Source: Mycobacterium genavense ATCC 51234 (GTDB lineage Bacteria > Actinomycetota > Actinomycetes > Mycobacteriales > Mycobacteriaceae). From it: a stretch of DNA of 64,000 nucleotides. The first letter of the stretch is position 1. Every line of letters begins with the position of its first letter. The stretch covers positions 210,861 through 274,860 of the forward strand of contig NZ_JAGZ01000006.1 in NCBI RefSeq assembly GCF_000526915.1. Direction: 5' to 3'. The notes beneath the pieces were generated by a model. That model did not search any database and was not told the origin of the DNA. It saw only the letters and a list, made by a program, of their open reading frames with translations. A program made the translations under genes and the position numbers. This document shows positions 29,662 to 41,356 of the stretch, piece after piece.

Positions 29662-30294
29662 TCAGGGAATCGTGAGCACCTGGCCGGGGTGGATCAGGTC
29701 GGGATCGGCGACGCCGCTGGCATCGGCGAGCACCTGATACTTGCTGCCGTCACCGTAAAACCGCTCGGCGATGGCCCACATCGTGTCGCCGGAGACGACG
29801 GTGTACGTGCGCGGCGTGGGCTCGGGGGCGGCGTCCGCGGCGGGTTCCGGGACGCCCCCGACGGGCCCGGACATCGGTTCCGCGGCGGGCTCGGCGACCG
29901 GCTCGGCCGTGTCGGTCATCACATCCGCGGGCTCGGCGGCCGGCGCCGGAGGTGGCGGACCGTGGGTCTGGGTGTGGCTGGACCACGCCGGTCCGTCCGC
30001 GGCGTAGAGCACGAGGTTGCAGTCGTCTTGCAGGACGAGTCGGATATCCTTTTTGCCCTTGGTGTCGGTGTGCCAAACGGGCTTGTCCGACGTGTACAAG
30101 ACGAAGTTGCCGTCGCGCTGCACTTCTGCGCGCTGCACATCCTGGCCGTTGGTCGCCGTCGCCCACAGCGCCTCGCCCCGCGCGGCTAGCACGAGGTTGC
30201 CGTCGTCTTGCAGCGTCAAGGTGTAAGCGCCGTTGTTGGAGGCCAGCGATTGCCCCCGCTGCAGCTGTTGTCCTTCAATAAGCGTGTCTGACAT
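29662..30294 (-). CDS. bulb-type mannose-binding lectin with C-terminal LysM domain
   Basis: 210 residues from the ATG at 30294; an ATG at 30393 is in frame but its extension looks unstructured. The N-terminal half is a monocot-type lectin domain with three sugar-site repeats: QDDGNLVLA, QRDGNFVLY and QDDCNLVLY. The last two match QxDxNxVxY fully; the first ends in Ala, so that site is probably weak. An Ala/Pro/Glu linker leads to a LysM domain (TYTVVSGDTMWAIAERFYGD to HPGQVLTIP) that binds peptidoglycan. M. smegmatis has a mannose-specific lectin of this architecture; M. tuberculosis lacks it here. No signal peptide is visible, so export is unclear. Confidence 0.85.
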   Translation of the reverse strand: MSDTLIEGQQLQRGQSLASNNGAYTLTLQDDGNLVLAARGEALWATATNGQDVQRAEVQRDGNFVLYTSDKPVWHTDTKGKKDIRLVLQDDCNLVLYAADGPAWSSHTQTHGPPPPAPAAEPADVMTDTAEPVAEPAAEPMSGPVGGVPEPAADAAPEPTPRTYTVVSGDTMWAIAERFYGDGSKYQVLADASGVADPDLIHPGQVLTIP

Positions 30295-30440
30295 GGCATT
30301 TCCTCTCGTCATCTGATCCCGCGCGCTGCGCCGGACGCGGTTGCCGGTGCCCGATGAGCGGGCGCCCGCTTCAATGTCGGTCGGAGCTGGCATACCTCCC
30401 TCGAGGCAATCGAAACCGTCACAGCCGCTGTGGCGCTTGG

Positions 30441-30689
30441 CTACTTCTTGCCGCCGAGCAGGCCGCCTAGGATGTCGCCGAGTGCGCCGCCCTTGCCGCT
30501 CAGCAAGCTTGAAAAGATGTTGCCCAGCGACTTGTCCCCGCCGCCACCGAGAATGTTGCCCAAGACCTCGGCGAGGCCGCCGGACCGCCCCCGCGATGAC
30601 GAGCCGCCGGAAAGCTGTTTTCCGATGTAGGCCAGCACAATCAGAAGCACGATCAGCAACAGCTGCTTGACCAGTTCGCTGTTGCCCAC
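30441..30689 (-). CDS. small Gly-rich membrane-anchored protein
   Basis: 82 residues: an N-terminal membrane helix (LVKQLLLIVLLIVLAYIG) followed by a Gly/Ser-rich tail with repeated LGNILGGGGDK, LGNIFSSLLSGKGG and LGDILGGLLGGKK units. It probably faces the outside or the membrane surface. I do not recognise a named family. It lies 146 bp upstream of the lectin on the same strand and may be co-expressed with it. Confidence 0.6.
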   Translation of the reverse strand: MGNSELVKQLLLIVLLIVLAYIGKQLSGGSSSRGRSGGLAEVLGNILGGGGDKSLGNIFSSLLSGKGGALGDILGGLLGGKK

Positions 30690-30766
30690 TCCACGGACAT
30701 TTCGGGCAAGTCGACTACGACACTAGTCCGATCCGACTCGGACCGAAAGGCGTTGGCGCAGCAGGA

Positions 30767-32023
30767 TTAATCCAACCGCTCGGTACGTAGCGACACGCCG
30801 GCCGCCGGCAGCCGAGTCAGCAAAACGTCGCCCATCGCGACCGCGGGGGTGAGCACGCCGCGCAGGTCCGTGAGCTTGTCACGATCCAACGCCAGCGCCA
30901 GGGCGCACTCCCCCAGCAACACCGCCGTCGCCTGGTAGCCGGGGTCTCCGCGCTGCTCCATTCTCACCACATAGCGCGCACCGCTGGTTGTGGTGGTGTA
31001 GGTCTCGAGCTGGTAATAGCCGCGGTCGCGCGCCTGAACGCTCGGACCGCTGCCCGGTTTCGCTGCGATGCGGTCCAGCAGCGGGCGCGGGAGCAACCGG
31101 AAGTAGCGACTGCCCAGCCCGAACGACGCGTTGCCGAACCCGGCCATGATTGCCGACGCCACCGGCGCCAGCGGCGACGACCCCAGGCTCATGTGTTCGG
31201 CGTAGCGGAACCGCCGCCCGTATGCCCAATTCAGTAATGCGTTGCTGCGCCGTACAATTCGGGTGTTGATCGACGACATCAAGAATCCGGCCGTCCAGAT
31301 GCCGGCCAACTCCGGCGCGAGGTAGCGTCCGCGCCGCCACGGCAGATCGGGCTGTCGGCCCAGTTCGGGTTCGGCGTCGCGATCGTCGCTCAGCGTGTAC
31401 GGGTCGGCGAGTCGGCGGCGGGTCTCGGCATCACGAGACGCGGCGTCCAGCACGTCCATGATCGACGCGACCGTCCCGCCGGAGAACCCACCCATCAACT
31501 TGCGCATCACGAAGTTGGTGTCGCCGAGTTCACCGGTCCCGTCGCCTTGTGCCGCCCGGTGCAGCGCGTACACCGTCAAATCCGAAGGGACGGAATCGAA
31601 TCCGCAGCAGTGCACGATGCGGGTACCGGTGTGGGCGGCTTGCTTGTGGTAGAGGTCGATGGCCTCGCGGATGAACATCGCCTCGCCGGTCAGGTCCGCA
31701 TAGTCGGTACCGGCCGCCGCACACGCGGCCACCAACGGCATGCCATACCGGGCGTACGGACCGACCGTGGTGACGACCACCCGGGTGCGGGCCGCCATCT
31801 CGTCGAGGGTCGACGGCGACGTCGCGTCGGCGCTCAGCACGGACCAAGACTGTGCGGCCTCGCCCAGGGTGTCGCGAACGGCACGCAAGCGGTCCAGTGA
31901 CCGGCCGGCCAGGGCGATCCGCGCACCGACTCCGCCTCGTGCCAGGTATTCGGCAGTGAGCTTTCCGACGAAGCCGGTCGCCCCGTACAGCACGATGTCG
32001 AAGTCACGCCCCGTTGCGGTCAT
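30767..32023 (-). CDS. saccharopine dehydrogenase-like oxidoreductase (Rv2449c homologue)
   Basis: 418 residues from the ATG at 32023. FDIVLYGATGFVGKLTAEYL is the Rossmann NAD(P) motif. ARTRVVVTTVGPYARYGMPL, YADLTGEAMFIREAIDLYHK and IVHCCGFDSVPSD are trans-acting enoyl reductase/saccharopine-dehydrogenase-like blocks, and the C-terminus (GVLTPAVAMGDVLLTRLPAA) is as in Rv2449c. Relatives such as Rv2953 act as trans enoyl reductases in polyketide lipid synthesis, but this subgroup has no proven substrate. It diverges from a monooxygenase gene 43 bp away. Confidence 0.85.
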   Translation of the reverse strand: MTATGRDFDIVLYGATGFVGKLTAEYLARGGVGARIALAGRSLDRLRAVRDTLGEAAQSWSVLSADATSPSTLDEMAARTRVVVTTVGPYARYGMPLVAACAAAGTDYADLTGEAMFIREAIDLYHKQAAHTGTRIVHCCGFDSVPSDLTVYALHRAAQGDGTGELGDTNFVMRKLMGGFSGGTVASIMDVLDAASRDAETRRRLADPYTLSDDRDAEPELGRQPDLPWRRGRYLAPELAGIWTAGFLMSSINTRIVRRSNALLNWAYGRRFRYAEHMSLGSSPLAPVASAIMAGFGNASFGLGSRYFRLLPRPLLDRIAAKPGSGPSVQARDRGYYQLETYTTTTSGARYVVRMEQRGDPGYQATAVLLGECALALALDRDKLTDLRGVLTPAVAMGDVLLTRLPAAGVSLRTERLD

Positions 32024-32065
32024 CGTCGCGATGGTACCCGGTCGAGATCGGGTTAAGTTCATCCC

Positions 32066-33219
32066 ATGGCGCCGCGGATCGTCGTCATCGGAGCGGGCAT
32101 CGCGGGCCTGGCGACCGCGGTCGCGCTGCGACGGCAGGGCTACGACGTCTGCGTCCTTGAAGAGCGCGACGACACCTCGACCGGCGCCGCGATCAGCATC
32201 TGGCCCAACGCGCTGGCGGCGCTGGAAACCCTTGGCCTAGCTGACGCGGTCCGCACCGCAGGTGGCCGGATCGCTGCGGGCGCGCTCGGTGCCGCGACGG
32301 CTCATGGTTGCGCCACCCTGCACCCGAGCAATTGATCGACGCACTCGGCGAGCCACTGGTGGTAATACAGCGCTCGGCGCTGCGTGACATCCTTACCGCG
32401 GCGGCGGGCCCAGGCACCGTCGAGTACGGTGTGGCGGCTCAGGATCTCGTCGCCACCGTCGATGGGATGCAGATCAGGTTGTCCAACGGAACCACCCGGC
32501 ACGCGAACGCGGTGGTCGGCGCCGACGGCATCGGCTCGATGGTGGCGCGTTACCTCAACGGCCCGCTGACCCGTCGTTACGCCGACTATACCGCCTGGCG
32601 CGGGATAGCCAACTGCGCCATAGACGCCGACCTCGCCGGTGGCACGCTGGGACCCGGGATCGAAACCGGGCACGTCCCGATCGGCGCCGACTGCACGTAT
32701 TGGTACGCCACCGAACGTGCGCCCGAGGGTCGGTTCTCGCGCGACGGCGAGTTGTCTCACTTGCGGACGATGCTGGCCGGCTGGCCAGAACCGATTCCAA
32801 GTGTGCTGGCTGCGACGAATCCCGACGACGTGCTGCGCAACGACCTCTACGACCGCGAACCCGCACGCCACTGGGCACGAGGAGCGGTGGTGCTGGTCGG
32901 CGACGCGGCCCACCCGATGCGGCCGCATCTGGGCCAGGGCGGCTGCCAGGGGCTTGAGGACGCCGCGATCCTGGCGGCTTTCGTCGAACGGACCTCCGAC
33001 TTGCCGACGGCGTTCGCGCGGTTCGCTACGTTCCGCCGGCCGCGGATCAGGTCGTTGGTGCGCGAATCGGCCCTCCTCGGCCGGGTCATCAATCTGCGCC
33101 CGGCGTTGCTCAGCGCCATCGCAAGCCGCGCGACCGCGCTGGTGCCCGAGGCACTCTTCGTCCGGCATCTGGCCGCGGTGGCGGCGCGGTCGGCGTTCGT
33201 CCTCCCCGCTGACCCGTAA
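32066..33219 (+). pseudogene. FAD-dependent monooxygenase, frameshifted
   Basis: The ATG at 32066 starts RIVVIGAGIAGLATAVALRR, the FAD dinucleotide-binding motif of the aromatic hydroxylase family, to ISIWPNALAALETLGLADAV. Near 32286 one base is lost. The downstream frame gives CRDGSWLRHPAPEQLIDALG, VVGADGIGSMVARYL, VVLVGDAAHPMRPHLGQGGC (the DG and GD FAD motifs) and ends normally. The protein would be 384 residues. Such enzymes hydroxylate aromatic or polyketide substrates with NAD(P)H and O2. One 1-base lesion: a true mutation or a sequencing error. The gene is absent from the M. tuberculosis block. Confidence 0.82.
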
Positions 33220-33222
33220 ACG

Positions 33223-33254
33223 ACGAGTGCCGGGCCCGTAGGCCCGGCACTCGT
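33223..33254. terminator. bidirectional terminator hairpin
   Basis: A 14-bp perfect stem (ACGAGTGCCGGGCC / GGCCCGGCACTCGT) with a CGTA loop lies between the converging monooxygenase and rpfE genes, 4 bp after the first and 17 bp after the second. No U-tract, as is usual for mycobacterial hairpins. Confidence 0.8.
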
Positions 33255-33270
33255 GTGGTACGACTGTCGA

Positions 33271-33704
<434 letters not shown>

Positions 33705-34799
33705 AGTGTTCCTTTCGCGAGCGCGCGCGCCAAAGCAAACCCACAGGTTGGGTTTTGGGGTTCTTGCAGTGGAGATAGGTGCTCTGGAACGTGCCGTCTC
33801 GTTTCGGCACGACAGCGAGGGCATGAACTGCCCAGCAGACGAAAGCCGCTGGCCACCGGGCGGCCAAGACCGCCCGCAGCCCCGCTCACACACGGGTCCG
33901 TGGATTAAATTTTCTATAACCCTGCTCGGGCTAAAAGGCACCGTATGGGAGGACTTGGCATTCGTCATATCCGACACGCCGATATCTCGGAACAATAACG
34001 AGCAGATCACGGCCAGGGCAGGGAATTATTTTTGCAGGTCAGCTATGCGTTTTCTTTTCAAACGCCCAGGTCAAGATCAAGTCCCGATCGTGACTCGAAT
34101 CACGTACATTTTGTGAGCTGGACCACGCATTCGCCAGGTTGCTGGGCAAGGTTCCACCCGACAGTCGCGAGCGAGGACGATCGAGGGGCGTGTTCATGAT
34201 CTTGATCGGTTCAGCTCAAGCCCAGTCGAACTTCAAATGCCCAGCACGCCGCCCCAAACCTGGTCACTGGCAACGTCATTCGTCGCCACCGTGCGCGGGT
34301 GTCGCAGCGGCGAATGTCAACATCGTGTAACCGCGTCTAGCCAATGGTTTCGGCCGAGTTACGCAGTGCGCCAAGGGCTTTAGCCCAAGACATCCCCATC
34401 GAGAGCCACGCGGAGCGGCCCGCGTGGCGCGGCCGACCGCCACGGGCCAGACCGCGGACTCCGCGTCGCCGACATTTTGCGCAACACAATTTGCTGAGCG
34501 AATTCCCGGTGCCACTTTCCGAGGCCGCATCGCGGTGCCGGCTGTCACCCGGGCGCCCGGGAGGCATACCGCACCCCGAAAGATCTTGTGCCCCAACGGA
34601 CTCCAGCTAAGCCGATGGGGTCGTATCAAGATGCAACAGCAATGCGCTCGCAAATGGACGAGATATCTGCGTCCTACCAATAACGAATTGCGATTAACAA
34701 TCGGTTAACTGGCCACGCAATTAAGCGGAGTGTGGATCTCGATAAATCGGGATTATGGGAAACAACTAATCGCGAATAGGCGAAACTCGCCGACGCCGA
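33705..34799. other. 1.1-kb AT-richer stretch without recognisable gene
   Basis: No open frame here has protein-like features I recognise, on either strand. The stretch is less GC-rich than its surroundings, especially 33900-34120 and 34676-34790. On the minus strand upstream of rpfE there are two short hairpins, GGGCGG-tcttgg-CCGCCC near 33860-33877 and GTGCCG...CGGCAC near 33791-33810, which could structure the rpfE leader. M. tuberculosis has two small hypothetical genes (Rv2451, Rv2452c) at this place; I cannot see homologues. Confidence 0.45.
34090..34103. promoter_or_regulatory. CRP-type (Rv3676-like) binding site
   Basis: GTGACTCGAATCAC is a perfect GTGA-N6-TCAC palindrome, the core of the mycobacterial cAMP receptor protein consensus TGTGANNNNNNTCACA. 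It lies about 390 bp upstream of rpfE in the AT-richer gap. CRP controls rpfA in M. tuberculosis; control of rpfE here is speculative. Confidence 0.45.
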
Positions 34800-35393
34800 T
34801 CAGGCCCCGGGGAGCACCAGCGCGCGGAACTCGGCGTCGGTGTTGACGTTGGTCAACGCACGCGAATCCGGCAGCACGATCTGCTGGGCGTCCGACGCAT
34901 CGATCAGGGTGCTCATCCTGCGCTCGCCGGCGGCCACCAGCGCATCGATGCGGTCGGCCAGACTGGTGCGGTACACCGCGGCCAGAAAGTGGCTGCGGCC
35001 GTCCCACGGCACGATCACTTCGGCGTCGGTCTTGGTCGCCAGCACCATCAGCTCGTCGATCAATTCCGCTGTCAGCAGCGGCATGTCGACCGCACAGACG
35101 AACGCGAACTGCGCGCCCGCTTCGGCGGCCGCGCGCAGGCCCCGCCCGGTCGCCGGGAGCGGCCCCAGACCCTGTATCTCGTCCCGGATCACCCGCGCCT
35201 CGAGCTTCGGCAGCGGTTGGCCCGGGGCAGCGATGACGAAGACCGGGTCGCAGCGATCAGCCACGACGCCTACTATATATTCGACCATCGTGCCGGCTCC
35301 GCCGGGACCGGGCAGGGTCGCCTTGTCCCGGCCCATCCGCCGCGATTCGCCTCCGGCGAGTACTACCGCGGCCAATGACACTGCATCGGACAC
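34800..35393 (-). CDS. mobA: molybdenum cofactor guanylyltransferase
   Basis: 197 residues. The N-terminal nucleotide-binding signature [20 protein letters not shown] is typical of Mob[21 protein letters not shown] and [19 protein letters not shown] (metal-binding Asp) follow. It attaches GMP to molybdopterin to make the MGD cofactor used by DMSO-reductase-type enzymes. It lies 12 bp downstream of korB on the same strand, so it is probably part of the korA-korB transcript. Same place as Rv2453c. Confidence 0.93.
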   Translation of the reverse strand: MSDAVSLAAVVLAGGESRRMGRDKATLPGPGGAGTMVEYIVGVVADRCDPVFVIAAPGQPLPKLEARVIRDEIQGLGPLPATGRGLRAAAEAGAQFAFVCAVDMPLLTAELIDELMVLATKTDAEVIVPWDGRSHFLAAVYRTSLADRIDALVAAGERRMSTLIDASDAQQIVLPDSRALTNVNTDAEFRALVLPGA

Positions 35394-35405
35394 CAGCGCA
35401 GCCCC

Positions 35406-36509
35406 TTAGTCGGCGGTCCAGGTGTCGCGACCGCGCAGGAGTAACTGCAGCGCGGCCGCGTCGTACGGGGTTGCGGCGCGGGCCGTGGCGACCTGGGCGC
35501 GGGCCGCGTCGTCGTAGGTGGGCCGGGAGACGTCGCGGAAGATGCCCAGCACGGTGTGGTCGAGGTTTTGGTCCGACAGTCGCGACAGCGCGAACGCATA
35601 GGCCGGGTCGTCGGTGTGCGCGTTGTGCTTGACGATCTCTTCGACCGCCACGTCCGCGGTCTTGGCGACTTCGAGGCTGAAGCCGGACTTCACCACGCAG
35701 TATTCGCCGTTGGCGCCGAACACAATTGGCTCGCCGTGGCGCACGTTGATCACGCGGTCTTCGGCGCCCTCTTTGCGCAGCGCGTCGAACGAGCCGTCGT
35801 TGAAGATCGGGCAGTCCTGCAGAATCTCGACGACCGCGGCGCCGCGGTGCTCGGCGGCACCGCGCAACACCTCGGTCAGCCCGGCCCGGTCGGAGTCGAG
35901 CGCGCGGCCGACGAAGGTCGCCTCGGCGCCCAGCGCCAGCGACACCGGGTTGAACGGGTGATCGAGCGAACCCATCGGGGTCGACTTGGTGATCTTGCCG
36001 ACCTCTGACGTCGGCGAGTACTGGCCTTTGGTCAGCCCGTAGATGCGGTTGTTGAACAGCAGGATCGTGATGTTGACGTTGCGGCGCAGCGCATGGATCA
36101 AGTGGTTGCCGCCGATCGACAAGGCGTCGCCGTCGCCGGTGACCACCCAGACCGACAGGTCCTCCCGGGACAGCGCCAGACCGGTCGCGATCGCCGGCGC
36201 GCGCCCGTGGATCGAGTGGAACCCGTAGGTCTCCAGGTAGTACGGGAAGCGGCTGGAGCAGCCGATGCCGCTGATGAACACGATGTTCTCGCGGCGCAGA
36301 CCCAGGTCGGGCAGAAAGTTCCGGATCGTGTTGAGGATGACGTAGTCACCGCAGCCCGGGCACCAGCGGACCTCTTGGTCACTGGTGAAGTCCTTGCCCT
36401 TCTGTGGCTGGTCTTCAGCGGACAGGCGGGGCACACCGTCGTTCTTCGTCAACCTCGGCGTCAGGCCGAGGTCCGTTCCCGCCAGGTCGCTGCCGATCGC
36501 GTTACTCAC
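35406..36509 (-). CDS. korB: 2-oxoglutarate:ferredoxin oxidoreductase, beta subunit
   Basis: 367 residues from a GTG. VRWCPGCGDYVILNTIRNFL holds cluster cysteines, FISGIGCSSRFPYYLETYGF and HGRAPAIATGLALSREDL are family motifs, and GDGDALSIGGNHLIHALRRN with LLFNNRIYGLTKGQYSPTSE is the thiamine diphosphate/Mg2+ site. With KorA it decarboxylates 2-oxoglutarate to succinyl-CoA and reduces ferredoxin, an anaerobic-type bypass in the TCA cycle that is insensitive to CO2 loss in mycobacteria. It follows korA by 50 bp. Confidence 0.95.
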   Translation of the reverse strand: MSNAIGSDLAGTDLGLTPRLTKNDGVPRLSAEDQPQKGKDFTSDQEVRWCPGCGDYVILNTIRNFLPDLGLRRENIVFISGIGCSSRFPYYLETYGFHSIHGRAPAIATGLALSREDLSVWVVTGDGDALSIGGNHLIHALRRNVNITILLFNNRIYGLTKGQYSPTSEVGKITKSTPMGSLDHPFNPVSLALGAEATFVGRALDSDRAGLTEVLRGAAEHRGAAVVEILQDCPIFNDGSFDALRKEGAEDRVINVRHGEPIVFGANGEYCVVKSGFSLEVAKTADVAVEEIVKHNAHTDDPAYAFALSRLSDQNLDHTVLGIFRDVSRPTYDDAARAQVATARAATPYDAAALQLLLRGRDTWTAD

Positions 36510-36559
36510 GAGCGCCGCTCCTCCTCATCGCTTTCGCTCTGCGTCGTCGCCGTCGCCCG

Positions 36560-38518
<1,959 letters not shown>

Positions 38519-38847
38519 TTATTAACCGGACAGGCACTCATCCAAAGTTTCAGGTTACGCGCCGTCAATGGGAGTCCCGCGCCCACACGATTGTATGAGA
38601 CTGGTAGTACCAATTATTGCACCGGTTTTCGGGTCGGACGGACGTCTCCAACTGCGCCTACTTACCGATATCTTAAGCAAAACACGTAGTCAGCACGGGC
38701 TACCGACGAGTACGACACAAAACTGTGGTCGTGGTCACGTCGTCGCCGGATCGTAATCAAACGTTGTCCGCAGCGTTGTCATTTGGACCCCGTCCGGGGC
38801 GCGCAAGAAATTCGGCGGGGCTGCCCGACCGTGAAAAGCCGCCCTGG
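38519..38847. other. korAB promoter region / clpX 3' flank
   Basis: 329 bp with no gene. The plus-strand reading frame here has no protein-like features. It is the place where M. tuberculosis has the MFS gene Rv2456c; no trace of transporter sequence is visible. The region probably holds the korA promoter and the clpX 3' end signal, but I see no clear box or hairpin. Confidence 0.5.
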
Positions 38848-40128
38848 CTAAGCGCTCTTGTCGCGACGCTCGGTGCGCGACGGCTTGCGTGGGACGATGG
38901 TCGGCAAGACGTTGTCCTGCACCGTTTCCTTGGTCACGACCACCTTGGCGACGTCGTCGCGGCTCGGGATGTCGTACATCACCGGCAGCAGCACCTCTTC
39001 CATGATGGCGCGCAGGCCACGGGCACCGGTGCCGCGGTGAATGGCTTGGTCGGCGATCGCCTCGAGCGCGTCGTCGGTGAACTCCAGCTCCACGCCGTCC
39101 ATCTCGAACAGTCGGGTGTACTGCTTGACCAGCGCGTTTTTCGGCTCCGACAGGATCTTGACCAGCGACTCCATATCGAGGTTGGTGACCGAGGCAACGA
39201 CGGGAAGCCGGCCGATGAACTCGGGGATCAGGCCGAACTTGATCAGGTCCTCGGGCATCACTTCGGCGAAGTGGTCGGTGATGTCGATCTCGGCCTTGGA
39301 GCGCACCTCGGCGCCGAAGCCCAGGCCGCGCTTGCCGACGCGCTCGTAGATGATCTTCTCCAGACCGGCGAACGCACCCGCGACGATGAACAGCACGTTG
39401 GTGGTGTCGATCTGGATGAACTCCTGATGCGGGTGTTTGCGGCCACCCTGCGGCGGGACCGACGCCTGGGTGCCCTCCAAAATTTTCAGCAGGGCCTGCT
39501 GCACGCCCTCGCCGGAGACGTCGCGAGTGATCGACGGGTTCTCGCTCTTGCGGGCGATCTTGTCGACCTCGTCGATGTAGATGATGCCGGTCTCGGCGCG
39601 CTTGACGTCGTAGTCGGCGGCCTGGATCAGCTTGAGCAGAATGTTCTCGACGTCCTCACCGACGTAACCGGCCTCGGTCAGGGCGGTGGCGTCGGCGATG
39701 GCGAACGGCACGTTGAGCATCTTGGCCAACGTCTGGGCCAGGTAGGTCTTGCCGCAGCCGGTGGGGCCGAGCATCAAGATGTTGGACTTGGTCAGCTCGA
39801 CCGGCTCGCACCGGGAGTCACGACCCTTTTCGCCGGCCTGAATCCGCTTGTAGTGGTTGTAGACCGCGACGGCCAACGTGCGCTTGGCGGTGTCCTGGCC
39901 GATGACGTATCCCTCCAGGAATTCGCGGATCTCGGCAGGCTTGGGGAGCTCGTCAAGCTTGACGTCGTCGGCGTCGGCAAGCTCCTCTTCGATGATCTCG
40001 TTACAAAGATCTATGCACTCATCACAGATGTAGACCCCCGGGCCCGCGATGAGCTTCTTGACCTGCTTCTGACTCTTTCCGCAGAACGAGCACTTCAGCA
40101 GATCACCGCCGTCTCCGATGCGCGCCAT
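38848..40128 (-). CDS. clpX: ATP-dependent Clp protease ATP-binding subunit
   Basis: 426 residues. The N-terminal C4 zinc finger ([18 protein letters not shown] to [10 protein letters not shown]) recognises adaptors. The AAA+ domain has [20 protein letters not shown] (Walker A, about 125), [19 protein letters not shown] and [19 protein letters not shown] (Walker B), and the substrate pore loop region. [18 protein letters not shown] and [20 protein letters not shown] (sensor 2) follow. ClpX unfolds tagged proteins and feeds them to the ClpP1P2 peptidase encoded 1.2 kb away. Intact. Confidence 0.97.
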   Translation of the reverse strand: MARIGDGGDLLKCSFCGKSQKQVKKLIAGPGVYICDECIDLCNEIIEEELADADDVKLDELPKPAEIREFLEGYVIGQDTAKRTLAVAVYNHYKRIQAGEKGRDSRCEPVELTKSNILMLGPTGCGKTYLAQTLAKMLNVPFAIADATALTEAGYVGEDVENILLKLIQAADYDVKRAETGIIYIDEVDKIARKSENPSITRDVSGEGVQQALLKILEGTQASVPPQGGRKHPHQEFIQIDTTNVLFIVAGAFAGLEKIIYERVGKRGLGFGAEVRSKAEIDITDHFAEVMPEDLIKFGLIPEFIGRLPVVASVTNLDMESLVKILSEPKNALVKQYTRLFEMDGVELEFTDDALEAIADQAIHRGTGARGLRAIMEEVLLPVMYDIPSRDDVAKVVVTKETVQDNVLPTIVPRKPSRTERRDKSA

Positions 40129-40398
40129 GGTGCCTCAGTGCCTACTTCCTGTTGCCGTACGCCTTTTAACGTGCCGCATGTGTTCCCCCGACGCTACCCG
40201 CTGGATCGGGCCCGACGCGACCATTAGCGCCGAATCGCGTCGGTGGTATTCATGCCTGTCCGAAAACATATAGCGCGACAACCCCTGTCACTGGCGCGGA
40301 CGCGCTTTCCGTGTCTTTGGCGTGTCGCGGTCGTTACCCCACCGAGGCTGCTAACACCAAACGAGCTGGTTGCCAGGCCACCACCATACAGTGGCGGG

Positions 40399-41337
40399 GT
40401 GGGATTGGCTGCGGGAATTTTCGACGCGGACGAATCCGTGCTGATCAGCGATGGCGGCCTGGCCACCGAGCTGGAAGCGCGCGGTCACGACCTATCGGAC
40501 CCGCTGTGGTCGGCGCGGCTGCTGTCGGATGCTCCGGAGGAAATCGTCGCGGTGCACGAGGCCTACTTTCGGGCCGGCGCCCGCATCGCGACGACCGCCA
40601 GTTACCAGGCATCGTTCGAAGGCTTTGCGGCCCATGGGATTGACCGCGACCGATCCGCCGAATTGTTGCGCCGCAGCGTCGAACTCGCCCGGCTGGCGCG
40701 CGACGGCAACGGCGCCGCCGGCCTGCTCGTCGCGGCCTCGGTCGGGCCGTATGGCGCGGCGCTGGCCGACGGGTCCGAATACCGCGGGCGTTACGGTCTC
40801 TCGGTGTCAGCGCTGACGCGATGGCATCGGCCGCGACTGGAGATCCTGGCCGCCGCGGGGGCCGACGTGCTGGCGTGCGAAACCGTGCCCGACGCCGACG
40901 AAGCCGAGGCCCTAGTCGGGCTGGTGCACGCGGTCGGGGTGCCCGCCTGGCTCAGCTACACGATCGACGGGACGTCTACGCGCGCCGGTCAACCGCTGGG
41001 CGAGGCGTTCGCGGTCGCCGCCGGGGTAGACGAGATCGTCGCGGTCGGCGTCAATTGCTGCTCCCCCGACGACGTGCCGGGAGCCATCGAGATCGCGTCG
41101 GCGATCGGCAAGCCGGTGATCGTCCACCCGAACAGCGGCGAGCGTTGGGATAGTCGCCAGCGGCAATGGATGGGCCGGTCGCGGTTCTCCGCCGACCGTG
41201 CCCGGCAGTGGATCGCGGCCGGCGCGCGCATCGTCGGCGGATGTTGCCGCGTCGGGCCCGCCGAAATCGAGAACATCGCGGCAGTGACGCGCCGAACGTG
41301 CTCTGGTGGTGGGAAATCGGCCGAAAACCCTCCATGA
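40399..41337 (+). CDS. mmuM: homocysteine S-methyltransferase
   Basis: 312 residues from a GTG; the upstream part of the frame has no family sequence. LISDGGLATELEARGHDLSD, TASYQASFEGFAAHGI, AASVGPYGAALADGSEYRG and GVNCCSPDD with GARIVGGCCRVGP supply the zinc-binding cysteines (GVNC and GGCC). It methylates homocysteine to methionine using S-methylmethionine or SAM. Matches Rv2458. Its stop codon lies within the loop of a large perfect hairpin that separates it from clpP2. Confidence 0.9.
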   Translation: MGLAAGIFDADESVLISDGGLATELEARGHDLSDPLWSARLLSDAPEEIVAVHEAYFRAGARIATTASYQASFEGFAAHGIDRDRSAELLRRSVELARLARDGNGAAGLLVAASVGPYGAALADGSEYRGRYGLSVSALTRWHRPRLEILAAAGADVLACETVPDADEAEALVGLVHAVGVPAWLSYTIDGTSTRAGQPLGEAFAVAAGVDEIVAVGVNCCSPDDVPGAIEIASAIGKPVIVHPNSGERWDSRQRQWMGRSRFSADRARQWIAAGARIVGGCCRVGPAEIENIAAVTRRTCSGGGKSAENPP

Positions 41338-41351
41338 GAGCACGTTCGGCG
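41290..41351. terminator. 15-bp perfect inverted repeat, mmuM/clpP2 boundary
   Basis: CGCCGAACGTGCTCT (41290-41304) and AGAGCACGTTCGGCG (41337-41351) are exact reverse complements separated by 32 bases that include the end of mmuM. It sits between converging mmuM and clpP2 and could stop transcription both ways. The large loop and lack of a T-run are atypical for a terminator; it may instead be a dispersed intergenic palindrome. Confidence 0.6.
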
Positions 41352-41356
41352 AAAAC

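Noticed and set aside
33705..33960. c-di-AMP (ydaO-type) riboswitch in the rpfE leader
   Set aside because: Short hairpins are present but none of the conserved ydaO core blocks could be recognised.
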